Assembly: GCA_018806915.1 (NCBI GenBank) | Contig: JAGKQI010000104.1 | Coordinates: 1,116,001 to 1,180,000 of the forward strand | Source of the DNA: Phytophthora colocasiae | Taxonomy: Eukaryota > Oomycota > Peronosporomycetes > Peronosporales > Peronosporaceae | Length of the DNA stretch: 64,000 nucleotides | Direction of reading: 5' to 3' | Part shown: positions 54,383-63,136 of the stretch, in pieces | How the letters are laid out: every line of letters begins with the position of its first letter | Position numbering within the stretch: the stretch's first letter is position 1 | Made by a program: the position numbers and the translations under genes | Notes under the pieces: generated by a model | Seen by the model: the letters and a program-made list of their open reading frames with translations, nothing else | Database searches by the model: none | Told to the model about the DNA's origin: nothing

Positions 54383-56187
54383 TTACTGTTCTTGTGGCTT
54401 TGATAGGGACTGGAGCGTTTTGGTAAACGCATTCAAAGACTGATTCGCACTCTGGCGGATCCGTTCTAAGTCCGCAGCGGCCTCTTCACAGCATATATTG
54501 TTCCTCCGTGCTATAGTTTTGATGGCATCATAAGACCTTTCCCGTCGCAGATAGAATCGGGCTTAAGTTGGATCCTGTCGCCACTTTGACCCGAAATTCC
54601 TATTCGCTTCCGATATCGGCATATTCCCTGCAATTCCAATAGAGTACTCCTTCCAAAGTTCCTCCACTGTTGTAACAGCTCTATTAAGCTTAGGGTAATT
54701 AATGGGAGGAGCATGTGTAGGCGAGAGCGAGGGCGGTTGTGAGGCAACGCAGTATCCGATGTTGCAGCTCTAGGACCCGATTCAGCATCTTCCCATGTGA
54801 GCACGAGTCTCTTTTTCGTCAGGTCTTTCAGAGTATCCATACCAGAAGTCAAAGCGTCCAATTTTCCATTTAGAACCTCCAAGCCGCTTTTTATCACCTC
54901 CGCTATTTCAGGCACTACAGTGAACAGTGTATGATTCTCGGGCTGGGATAGCGTAGGCATTACCGCCCATAGCTCACGGTCGAACTCATGATATTCACTT
55001 TTAATGAAAAGATCATGCTTCCACAATTGGTAGTGATGATATTGACGCCTCACCACTGAGTCTTGCAGAAAAACAACACGCATCTGTCGAACCATTCGTA
55101 GAAATTCTCTTCCAGCAATTTCCTGCTTATCGCGTTGACGTAGTTTTTCAGCAAAACTATCAACTTCGGGATACACCAAACGCTGCAGTGCCTCACTTGG
55201 CATGACAGACGCTCGTCGCAACCAGTAGCCACCGCCTTTTGTAGGGAATCCAGCTAGAGCTCCCATGGCCATTTTCTAGAGCGACATTAAATAACTAGCT
55301 TCCATACGAGCCGCGTTCCAACGCCCCAAGCGCCAAATGTGCTCCTCATTTGTACCATTCGTCTCTGCCAGCTTTGCTCCTGATCCACGGTTAGCGTGAG
55401 CCCACACAGTAGAATCAATACCACACGCTTTAAAGGCTCCTTTAATTTTGGTTAACTGCGTGTAGTACGACATCTCCGTGGCTATATCCGGTCCGTTTAT
55501 GAGATGAATTTTATACCATCGCTTCCCTTCCATAGTGTCGGGAAAGGGCTCACAATCAATTTGCCAGCACCAGAATAAATGACAGGCGACAGCATTAAGA
55601 GGACACACATCCACGTTTTTACAACGCATCGCCGCACCGTATTCGATTCTTCCATGTTGATTCGTCTTGCCGCGGTTCATCATGATAACTAGTGGTGTGC
55701 ACATTTGAGATTCCGCATCAGGTAATTCCAAGGTAAGCATGTCTGGAAATTCAATAAACCTCCGACTTTCTCCTCTTTCCAGAAGAGCATGACCCAAAAT
55801 AAAATCCGCCCTCTCACGCGTAGCGCCAGCATCATACGTTGCCACCCAATGCTGGGTAAGCTGAACCGTATCTTCCATGCTATATCCATCGAGAACAGTG
55901 CCAAGCGCTTGCTTCTCGTAATTGCCCCTCTTTCGCTCAGTTTTAGAACGCTTAAGCGTGTCAAAAAGATCGCGATAGGCTTTACCACGAGGGTGAGCAT
56001 GGCTATTTATCTGGAGTGTTTGTTGCAACTTGTGCAGATCTATCACAGCTTTAGCGTAAGCTTCCACGCTGGTTATCCCAAGAGCTTTCGGTTCGCCCGA
56101 GTCAGATTTCTGGCGCTTGTTTCCACGGGTGATAACATGGGTTTTCAAATAGGTAACATGCTTTCCTTCTGGTATAACCGTCTGCAT
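54383..56187 (-). pseudogene. Crypton element with GCR1-like C-terminal domain
   Basis: The first frame (56187-55276) contains the recombinase-like core: ATRERADFILGHALLERGES, PLVIMMNRGKTNQHGRIEYG, NVDVCPLNAVACHLFWCWQI, VWAHANRGSGAKLAE and IWRLGRWNAARMEASYLMSL. These carry Arg, Arg and Tyr at positions expected for a Crypton recombinase, with HANR as the HxxR box. A TAG at 55276-55278 is followed in the same frame by MAMGALAGFPTKGGGYWLRR and a coiled region. A shift near 54720 leads to VTTVEELWKEYSIGIAGNMP and NRNFGSKWRQDPT, then a TAA, then RRERSYDAIKTIARRNN. This is the GCR1_C-type DNA-binding domain found in Cryptons. Three visible lesions; the element is dead. Confidence 0.82.
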
Positions 56188-56434
56188 AGTTTTTGCTAGC
56201 GCGCCACTCCTTAAAGTCAGCTTGTTTTGGGACGTACTGCTTCTTCGTGTTTGTAAAACGCGCTGCGGTATGCTACGACGATGCTCGTAACAACACGCTG
56301 TATTTCTTGGGTATTTTGGACGTCAACGAGAGTGCGCTAGTCCATCGAGAAATTTGGGGCAGAAGGGAGGCGGCAGGGGGGGGGGGGTCAGGGAATGGCT
56401 GTCGTCGAGCATCGATCAAATACCAAAGGTTATA

Positions 56435-56631
56435 CAGTGCTGGCCATATGTTTGTGCGGGGCACTTTTTCGTGAATATTTAGGCTAAATCTGAACGAATA
56501 AGGCTAAAACCGCGTAGAACTGCTATCCAAACCAAGAGCTTCCCGAGGATATATTTTTTTCCCGAGGCGATAAGCGGTTGTCGAGATACAGCAATGACCA
56601 TCACTCTGACCCTGGTCAAAAGTCCGTGCGC
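56435..56631 (+). repeat. mariner left terminal inverted repeat, ~197 bp
   Basis: Inverted match to 57812-58009 with one substitution and one T-run length difference (near 56552-56560). Confidence 0.92.
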
Positions 56632-56766
56632 CGCCAAGTTTCCCGCCATTTTGGCCGCTCTAGAACGTTCTAGAAGCTAGTAAGCACTCCGTTTGATAGA
56701 TCTTCAGCTCTGCAGCCGATTGCACCCGCTCATTCACTCTAATTATTTCTAGGAGATCCGCAAGCC

Positions 56767-57762
56767 ATGAGGAAAGGGACTGAGTTCACTGACATCGAGA
56801 AGGGCACTATCATCGGTCTACGAGAGGCTGGGTGCACGTTCGTTGTCATCGGCAAGCACCTTGGACGCTCGGCAACAGGTGTAGGCAAGTTCTGGAATAC
56901 CAGAGAGAAGCGTGGGAAGACTAAACGGACGGGAAGACCGAGCAAGGTGTCGGCAAGAACTCAACGCCAGATCGTCCTTGAGGCAAAAAAGACTGGTGAG
57001 CCTTCTAGTGCGGTGAAAGCAGCTCTCGGCTTACGTGTGTCATCACGTACGGTACGAAGGGTGTTGCAGAAGTCGCCTTTCATAAGCTACGTGAAACGCC
57101 AGCGCACACCAATGCTAACAGCTGCCCACAAGCAAGCCCGGCGGGTGTGGGCGAAGGCCATGATCCGTGCCCGGACTGATTGGGATAAAATTATCTTCTC
57201 CGACGAGAAGAAATTCAATCTCGACGGTCCTGACGGCATGCAGTACTACTGGCACGACCTGCGGAAGGAGAGAGAGAGCTTCTTCAGTCGCCAAAATGGG
57301 GGAGGCTCAGTCATGATTTGGGGTGCGTTTTCCTCTAAGGGTACGACTGACATTGCATTCCTGTCTGGACGCCAAAACTCCCTAAACTACCAAGAAACGA
57401 TCACCGACTACCTGCTGCCTTTTGGCGAGGGTATGCACGACGGCGTCTACACTTTTCAGCAAGACAACGCGAGTATCCATACCTCGAAGTCCACCAAGGC
57501 ATTTTTCAAGGACGCTGGTTTGAATGTTTTGGAGTGGCCAGCGCTTTCTCCAGACTTGAATCCCATTGAGAATGTGTGGGGAATGCTTGCATATGATGTT
57601 TACCGCGGTGGAAAGCAGTATTTGACGGTCAGTGAGCTCAAGAACGCCATATGCCAAGCATGGGGACGTCTGAAGCTCCAGCGACTCCAAAAGTTGATCG
57701 ACTCGATGCCTGACCGCATCAGTGCCGTCCTAGAGGACAAAGGAAAGAAAACAAAGTACTAG
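56767..57762 (+). CDS. mariner/Tc1-type transposase, intact
   Basis: 331 aa, single exon from MRKGTEFTDIEKGTIIGLRE. Residues ~5-55 form a first helix-turn-helix (GCTFVVIGKHLGRSATGVGK). A GRPR-like hook (KRTGRPSK) links to a second HTH around VSSRTVRRVLQKS. The DDE core has D in KIIFSDEKKFNLDGPDG, D in YTFQQDNASIHTSKSTKAFF and E in WPALSPDLNPIENVWGML. The SPDLNPIENVW block with 34 residues between second D and E fits DD34E Tc1-like enzymes. No stop or shift is present. It cuts at the inverted ends and inserts at TA. Distance to the left repeat leaves about 135 bp for a promoter. Confidence 0.95.
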   Translation: MRKGTEFTDIEKGTIIGLREAGCTFVVIGKHLGRSATGVGKFWNTREKRGKTKRTGRPSKVSARTQRQIVLEAKKTGEPSSAVKAALGLRVSSRTVRRVLQKSPFISYVKRQRTPMLTAAHKQARRVWAKAMIRARTDWDKIIFSDEKKFNLDGPDGMQYYWHDLRKERESFFSRQNGGGSVMIWGAFSSKGTTDIAFLSGRQNSLNYQETITDYLLPFGEGMHDGVYTFQQDNASIHTSKSTKAFFKDAGLNVLEWPALSPDLNPIENVWGMLAYDVYRGGKQYLTVSELKNAICQAWGRLKLQRLQKLIDSMPDRISAVLEDKGKKTKY

Positions 57763-57811
57763 CAGCTTTTAGCAAGCTCCACACAGGCTACGCAACATTG
57801 TTTTTTGAGCA

Positions 57812-58009
57812 GCGCACGGACTTTTGACCAGGGTCAGAGTGATGGTCATTGCTGTATCTCGACAACCGCTTATCGCCTCGTGAAAAAAAATATATCCTCG
57901 GGAAGCTCTTGGTTTGGATAGCAGTTCTACGCGGTTTTAGCCTTATTCGTTCAGATTTAGCCTAAATATTCACGAAAAAGTGCCCCGCACAAACATATGG
58001 CCAGCACTG
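57812..58009 (-). repeat. mariner right terminal inverted repeat, ~198 bp
   Basis: Inverted partner of 56435-56631, ending CCAGCACTG next to TA. Confidence 0.92.
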
Positions 58010-58241
58010 TATTTATATGGTTTTTAGTATGGTAGACACGACACCAGATACCTCGTGTATTTCGTACCGGCTGTGACAAATACCTCCAGACTTGCAAGTC
58101 CGATCGGCAGACGCCGTCGCCAAATCTGACAGATACCGTTGTAGTAACCAAAATTCAGTGGCCATCCCCCCGAATCTGCTCGATTTAAAATTAGCATCTT
58201 AAATTGGTGTATAGCTTTAAATAAGCCGTGCTTAATATATA

Positions 58242-58498
58242 CAGGTTTCCCCGCCTAATTTGCAGGGGTCGGACCAAGAAAATCTGCCAGGATGCAAAAT
58301 CTGCACAGGTATCACATAGATGCATCAGGTACTGAGTTACTGAAAAATTGGGAGGGATTATCTTCCTTGAACCTTCATCGTGCATCCCATTTCCCCCGTG
58401 ATTGCATGTAACTCAGTACATTGGCAGACCAGATAGAGCAAATCGCATCCGCATCTTCACTCCCTGATCGAGGTAAATTACTTAGGCGGGGAAACCTG
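58242..58498. mobile_element. small MITE with TA duplication
   Basis: 257 bp with inverted ends CAGGTTTCCCCGCCTAA at both sides and TA outside (58240-58241, 58499-58500). It has no coding capacity. TA target and CAGG ends point to mobilisation by a mariner-class transposase, though the ends differ from the neighbouring mariner after CAG. Confidence 0.78.
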
Positions 58499-58733
58499 TA
58501 TATAAGCGTAATCAAGGTCGGTTACGTCATCAGGCCGCTGATTGGACCAAATCGTTCTGGACAATTGGTTCTAAATTCTAGAACATTTCCTGAATGGGAC
58601 ATGTTGTAGAATTCCACATAGATTCTAGATCTAGAATCTAGGCAACAAACCGCGCAGCATTTCACTGTCATTAACGAACTTACTACAAACTACACAAGTA
58701 AGCACATTAAGCCCAAGCTATTCATCCATAACC

Positions 58734-59651
58734 ATGTTTACCTCGTGGGATCTCGTGCGACCGCGATTCTGGTACCCCATGTCGTCGTTGGAGCAGTCCA
58801 TGATGGAGCTCGAGCAGATGAACGACATGATGACAAATCCGCGTTCCCTGTTCGACATGCGCCACGACATGCTCGTAACGCCCAAGCATTCGGATGAAAA
58901 TTCGGTCTTAAGCTCGGATGACGATGATTTCTTCGTGGATCTACCTGTGGAGGCGCGCAAGAACAAGTCGACGGCACTCAAGTTGAATATCAAAGATAGT
59001 GATGTGGACTCAGGCTCCAGTATGGAAGTTGACGATGAGGGTAGTGATAACGTAGCCACCCCCACTACAAGCAATGCAGCAAAGGTCAAGATTAAAGGCA
59101 AGCGCCAGAATAAACACAAGAAGCAGCCCCGCGACCGCTCGTACAAGGTCGCTCCCGCTACGAAGCGCAACGCCGAAGACAAGAGCTGCAAATTCTCGTC
59201 TTATTCGTTCAGCAGCTCTTCCGTGGTGGACGACCAGGGTCGGCAAGTCTCGACTATGCGCCGCCGCTATGAAGATTCCACTGGCCGACTGAAAGCTGTA
59301 CACGAGCGAGAAATCGATGGCAAGAAGATGCGAACTACGTGGCACCGCCAGAACAAGGAGGACGAAGGAACTCATGAGTCACTCTGTTCGAACGGGAGCC
59401 CAGAAGATTTCGAGGTACTTTGGCAGCAAACTCCATTTGGAGAGATGCAAAAGAAGAGTGTGAAGGGACAATTGCAGTCGGCGTCGACTATCGAGGGAGA
59501 AGTGGAATCCACTGCGGCTGCACTGGAGGGGACTGCTTTGGATGAAATCCCAATTACTACGTTGTCGACGAAGAAGGCGGCCGAAGAGAAGAGTGATGCT
59601 GTTTCATCCAAGAAGAACGACGAAGAGGTGAGCGAAAATGAAGAGGACTAA
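58734..59651 (+). CDS. MLF1-like (myeloid leukaemia factor family) protein
   Basis: 305 aa, one exon, start MFTSWDLVRPRFWYPMSSLE. An N-terminal Met-rich helix (MMELEQMNDMMTNPRSLFD) is followed by an acidic patch (LSSDDDDFFVDL) and a basic one (KGKRQNKHKKQPRDRSYK). The family core is at residues ~150-205: FSSYSFSSSSVVDDQGRQVS, TMRRRYEDSTGRLKAVHERE and IDGKKMRTTWHRQN. This matches the MLF1 pattern of an S/T-rich strand, R-rich turn and GKxxxxxR helix. MLF proteins shuttle between nucleus and cytoplasm and bind co-chaperones in animals. The role in oomycetes is unknown. The C-terminal quarter is acidic and disordered. Confidence 0.72.
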   Translation: MFTSWDLVRPRFWYPMSSLEQSMMELEQMNDMMTNPRSLFDMRHDMLVTPKHSDENSVLSSDDDDFFVDLPVEARKNKSTALKLNIKDSDVDSGSSMEVDDEGSDNVATPTTSNAAKVKIKGKRQNKHKKQPRDRSYKVAPATKRNAEDKSCKFSSYSFSSSSVVDDQGRQVSTMRRRYEDSTGRLKAVHEREIDGKKMRTTWHRQNKEDEGTHESLCSNGSPEDFEVLWQQTPFGEMQKKSVKGQLQSASTIEGEVESTAAALEGTALDEIPITTLSTKKAAEEKSDAVSSKKNDEEVSENEED

Positions 59652-59822
59652 TTAGTGCATGTATTTTGTGTTAATCAAAAATTGATGTTGAAGTTATAGT
59701 TGAAGATGAATATGTGAAGTACACAATTTAGTGTATGGGACATCGAGTTTTAGTGACTTTACTAGTGATATCACGTCATTCGCTTATCCGCAGAGGATAA
59801 ATAGAGCACGAGCAGCGAGAAG

Positions 59823-60645
59823 ATGGAGGAGAAGCAGCGAGAAGACGCTCGTAGTGCTGCGAGTCGCGTGGAGAGGCCGTCGCGAGGCGTAGGACCCGCA
59901 GGTGGGGCGACAGCAGGTGGCAGTGGGTCGGGTCGTAACAACGTGGTGGTGAAAGTGGGCATGGTGGGGGACGCTCAAGTGGGCAAGACGAGTCTCATGG
60001 TCAAGTACGTGGAGGGCAAGTTCGACGAGGACTACATCCACACACTGGGCGTGAACTTCATGGAGAAGACGATCGCACTACGCAACACGGAGATCACATT
60101 CAGCATCTGGGACTTGGGCGGCCATCGCGAGTTCATTAGTATGTTGCCACTGGTGTGCAACGATGCGGTGGCCATTCTCTTCATGTTCGACTTGTCCCGG
60201 AAAGCAACACTTACCAGCATTAAAGAGTGGTATCGCCAAGTGCGTTCCATTAACAAGGTACGGCAAGAAGTCGATTGTAGTGTTTGGTTGGCGGCTAATT
60301 CTTGTTGCTTTTTGGTGCTCAGAATGCTTTCCCGTTCCTCGTGGGGATGAAGTATGATCACTTCGCCAACTTCGCTGCGGAGGAGCAGGAAGATATCACA
60401 AAGCAGGTGCGTGATGATAATGTATGCTATTGTTAATTTCTGGGGGTTTCTGACGATGTTATGGTTGCTGCTGGTACTAGGCTCGCAAGTTTGCAAAGGC
60501 AATGAAGGCGCCGTTGATCTTCACGTCGGCCTCGCACTCCATCAACGTGCAGAAAGTGTTTAAGGTAGTACTCAGCAAGGTGTTCGACCTCAAGTGCACA
60601 GTTCCTATCATCGACCGCGTCGGTGATCCCATCCTTCAGTACTAG
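59823..60645 (+). CDS. SPG1: Spg1/Tem1-type small GTPase
   Basis: Exons 59823-60257, 60323-60406 and 60481-60645, giving 227 aa. After a ~40-residue Gly/Arg-rich lead, the GTPase fold shows the P-loop KVGMVGDAQVGKTSLMVKYV, effector-side DEDYIHTLGVNFMEKTI, switch II IWDLGGHREFISMLPLVCND and base-recognition VGMKYDHF. The C-terminal part is KAMKAPLIFTSASHSINVQK with VFDLKCTVPIIDRVGDPILQY. These are the signatures of fission-yeast Spg1/budding-yeast Tem1, which sit at spindle pole bodies and start mitotic exit/septation signalling. There is no C-terminal Cys for lipidation, as in that family. At the switch II position usually Gln (GGQ) the codon is CAT (His). It is convergent with the arginine gene. 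Confidence 0.92.
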
Positions 60646-60847
60646 TCGCCATCGTCACCTCGGGACCGTGAAAATTTACACAAGGATCTGCTCCGGGTGT
60701 TGTTGCTGAAGTATATGTAAAGACAATGATTTGCTTTGTGATGATCGTAAAAGCCTCGCTTCATTGGCGTGCTGTATTTGACAGGCCTCAATAGACATTG
60801 CTCACGAAACTACCAGTAATCACAATGAGGAGGGATCAAAAGGCGCT

Positions 60848-63007
60848 TTACTCAACATCAATACCGGCGTACTCATCGATGCCAAGAGCAACGTTAATGT
60901 TCTGCATTGCCTGCGTAGCCGCACCCTTAAGGAGGTTGTCGATAGTGGCAATCACCACAAGACGACCCGTGTCCGGGTCCAGCTGGAAGCCGCCCACAGT
61001 CACGTGCGGGTGGTACGAGTTGTCCTTCACGAACGGGATATCCGATTGGACCTTCACCAAAGCCTCATTCGCGAAGAATTCGTGGTAAAGCTCCTCGGCC
61101 TGCTTTGCCGAAGTGATAAGACCGTTGTCAGCAAGCTGAGCGGACAGTGTGAGGTGAATGCCCTGGAAGTATGGGGCCACATGGGGCATGAACCGGACAG
61201 GCGTACCAAGCTGGTGGCTAACCTCGTTTTCATGAATGTGCTGCACAGACTTGTACGCAATGATGTTGTCCTTAAGCACATTCAGGTCGTTCGCCTTGGA
61301 AGGGTTCGTGCCAGCACCACTGTAGCCCGAAATTCCAAACACGTGAGGCGGAACGGTCTCGTCGATGAGCTTACCACTCACATCAGACTTACCGCCAAGG
61401 AGTGGCATCAAACCAACCTGAGCGCCAGTGGCGTAACAGCCCGGGTTCGCAATGTGGGTGGCGCCCTGGAGCCGCGTGCGGCCGCCCGGAGCTTCCGGCA
61501 GGCCGTAAGTCCACTCTGCATTGAAGCGCTGGTCAGCGCTCAGGTCGATAATAATCTTGTCCTGACGGCGAAGAGAGTCCAGAGCCGTAGCGTACTCCTC
61601 ACAGTATCCGTTGGGCAGGGCCAGCACCCACACATCGACGCTCTCGCCGAATGGCGAGGTAGGGATGCCGTCCAGTCCAAGCTCACAGAACTTCAATTCA
61701 GGATCAATGTTCAGCTTCACATCTTCGACGGCCTTGGCCGGCTGCTTCGTGTGCGGGTTAAGCGGTGGAGCTAAAGCCACATTCAGAACCTTCTCACCTT
61801 CCAGAGCACGCGAGCTAGCGCACACTAGCTCCAGTTCAGGATGGCGGCCAATCACGCGAATGAGCTCACGACCCACGTATCCACGAGCACCCAGCAGACC
61901 CACACGGTACTTTCCATTGGGTCCACGCGGGACTGAAGGCGCTTTCTTACCGGTCTTCGCGTTCGTAGCAGCGGGCTTCTCACCCTTGATGCACGTTGTG
62001 CCCGCACTCTTCTTGCTGACAATCTCACGCATGAGCTCCGACGCAGACGTGAGCACAACGGACGAAGTCGACGGTAGACCCTGTAGTAGAGTGTTGATCT
62101 CGTTCAGCTTCAACAGCGTGCCCTGGCGGCCAGTGTAGTCACGGGCAGCCATGCGTTCGTAGTCCTTCGACATGTTAATCGTCTTGAGCTTCGTGCCATC
62201 ATCCTCGATCCAGCCTCCCTTGGCGTTCACGAAGATGGTCTTGAGAGGCTGCAAGTTCAGAGCCAGCTGGCGAGCAGCCACATCGGCGTTAATGTTAAGG
62301 GTTTGACCGTTCGCACTCTCACCAAGGCACGACAGCACAGGAATCTTACCGGCATCAATGGCAGCTTGGACCGGATCGCCGTGAATCTTGTTGACCTCAC
62401 CCACAAATCCGTAGACATCCTTATCCTTGAACTCAGCCTTGATAACGCCACTGGTGATGCCCTTGGCCGGCACACCAGCCTTGTTAAGAGCAGCTACGAG
62501 CGTTGCATTGGTGTCAATGAAGATTTCCTTGGCGATGTCGAGCGTCTTCTGGTCCGTTACACGGTTGCCACCCACGTACTCGGGCTCCACGCCCTGCTTG
62601 TCCAGCTCAGCGTTCATCTGCGGACCGGCGCCATGCACGAGGATGGGGAATAACCCCGTGTCCTTCATGAAGCGCAGCGACTCGATGAGCGTTTCGAGCT
62701 CGTGGATAATCACATCACCGCCGATCTTGATAACCGTCGTGTGGTTCACTCCAGGCGTGCGGTACAGCTGTTTGAACTCCTCCAGCGTCTTCTCAGGGGC
62801 CAGAATCTTGGCCAGGTTCAGCGCGTAGTCGTCACTGGCCTTGGAAGACAACGTACGGGCCTGAATAGAAGACGAAACCTGCTTCACAGCTTTTCCAGTA
62901 GTAATTGGGGCCGCACATGCGCGGGAGACTGGCATCATCAAGGCCTGAGAGCTGCGAGCTGCCGCACGGGTCAACGCCGGCATTTGCTGGGCCACGGAGC
63001 GCCACAT
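60848..63007 (-). CDS. ARG5,6: bifunctional acetylglutamate kinase/N-acetyl-gamma-glutamyl-phosphate reductase
   Basis: 719 aa from ATG 63007 (MWRSVAQQMPALTRAAARSS), a basic, Ser/Ala-rich mitochondrial transit peptide. An in-frame ATG at 63073 would add 22 residues and weaken that signal, so I prefer the inner start. The N-terminal half is acetylglutamate kinase: TVIKIGGDVI, ILVHGAGPQMNAELDKQGVE, DKDVYGFVGEVNKI, NINADVAARQLAL and IFVNAKGGWI. After a ~45-residue linker the reductase follows: KYRVGLLGARGYVGRELIRV (NADPH loop), IIDLSADQRF, the catalytic cysteine in IANPGCYATGAQVGLMPL, then GISGYSGAGTNPSKAND. It performs steps two and three of ornithine/arginine synthesis. It resembles the fungal ARG5,6 fusion, but I see no acetyltransferase-like (DUF619) segment between the halves. 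Confidence 0.95.
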   Translation of the reverse strand: MWRSVAQQMPALTRAAARSSQALMMPVSRACAAPITTGKAVKQVSSSIQARTLSSKASDDYALNLAKILAPEKTLEEFKQLYRTPGVNHTTVIKIGGDVIIHELETLIESLRFMKDTGLFPILVHGAGPQMNAELDKQGVEPEYVGGNRVTDQKTLDIAKEIFIDTNATLVAALNKAGVPAKGITSGVIKAEFKDKDVYGFVGEVNKIHGDPVQAAIDAGKIPVLSCLGESANGQTLNINADVAARQLALNLQPLKTIFVNAKGGWIEDDGTKLKTINMSKDYERMAARDYTGRQGTLLKLNEINTLLQGLPSTSSVVLTSASELMREIVSKKSAGTTCIKGEKPAATNAKTGKKAPSVPRGPNGKYRVGLLGARGYVGRELIRVIGRHPELELVCASSRALEGEKVLNVALAPPLNPHTKQPAKAVEDVKLNIDPELKFCELGLDGIPTSPFGESVDVWVLALPNGYCEEYATALDSLRRQDKIIIDLSADQRFNAEWTYGLPEAPGGRTRLQGATHIANPGCYATGAQVGLMPLLGGKSDVSGKLIDETVPPHVFGISGYSGAGTNPSKANDLNVLKDNIIAYKSVQHIHENEVSHQLGTPVRFMPHVAPYFQGIHLTLSAQLADNGLITSAKQAEELYHEFFANEALVKVQSDIPFVKDNSYHPHVTVGGFQLDPDTGRLVVIATIDNLLKGAATQAMQNINVALGIDEYAGIDVE

Positions 63008-63136
63008 TTTTGCGGGGATGAAGAAGATCGCTACTGCAGAGGAAGGTCTCTTCGAATATGGCGGGGTACGCACTGTACAACCGCTGGTTTCAACGGCGAT
63101 ACACTGCTTTTTGGCATATCTTATTCTACGAAGTAG

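Larger units (their letters stand above)
56435..58009 (+). mobile_element. mariner/Tc1-family transposon, apparently intact
   Basis: 1575 bp, flanked by TA (56433-56434 and 58010-58011). Inverted repeats run about 197 bp from each end (56435-56631; 57812-58009), starting CAGTGCTGGCCATATGTTTG. They differ by about one base and one T in a T-run. The single gene between them is uninterrupted. Intact gene plus nearly identical repeats make recent, possibly current, mobility likely. Confidence 0.93.

Noticed and set aside
56376..56387. 12-bp G run inside a 93-codon plus-strand frame (56193-56474)
   Set aside because: The frame is interrupted by the mariner insertion and contains a homopolymer; no domain supports a gene.
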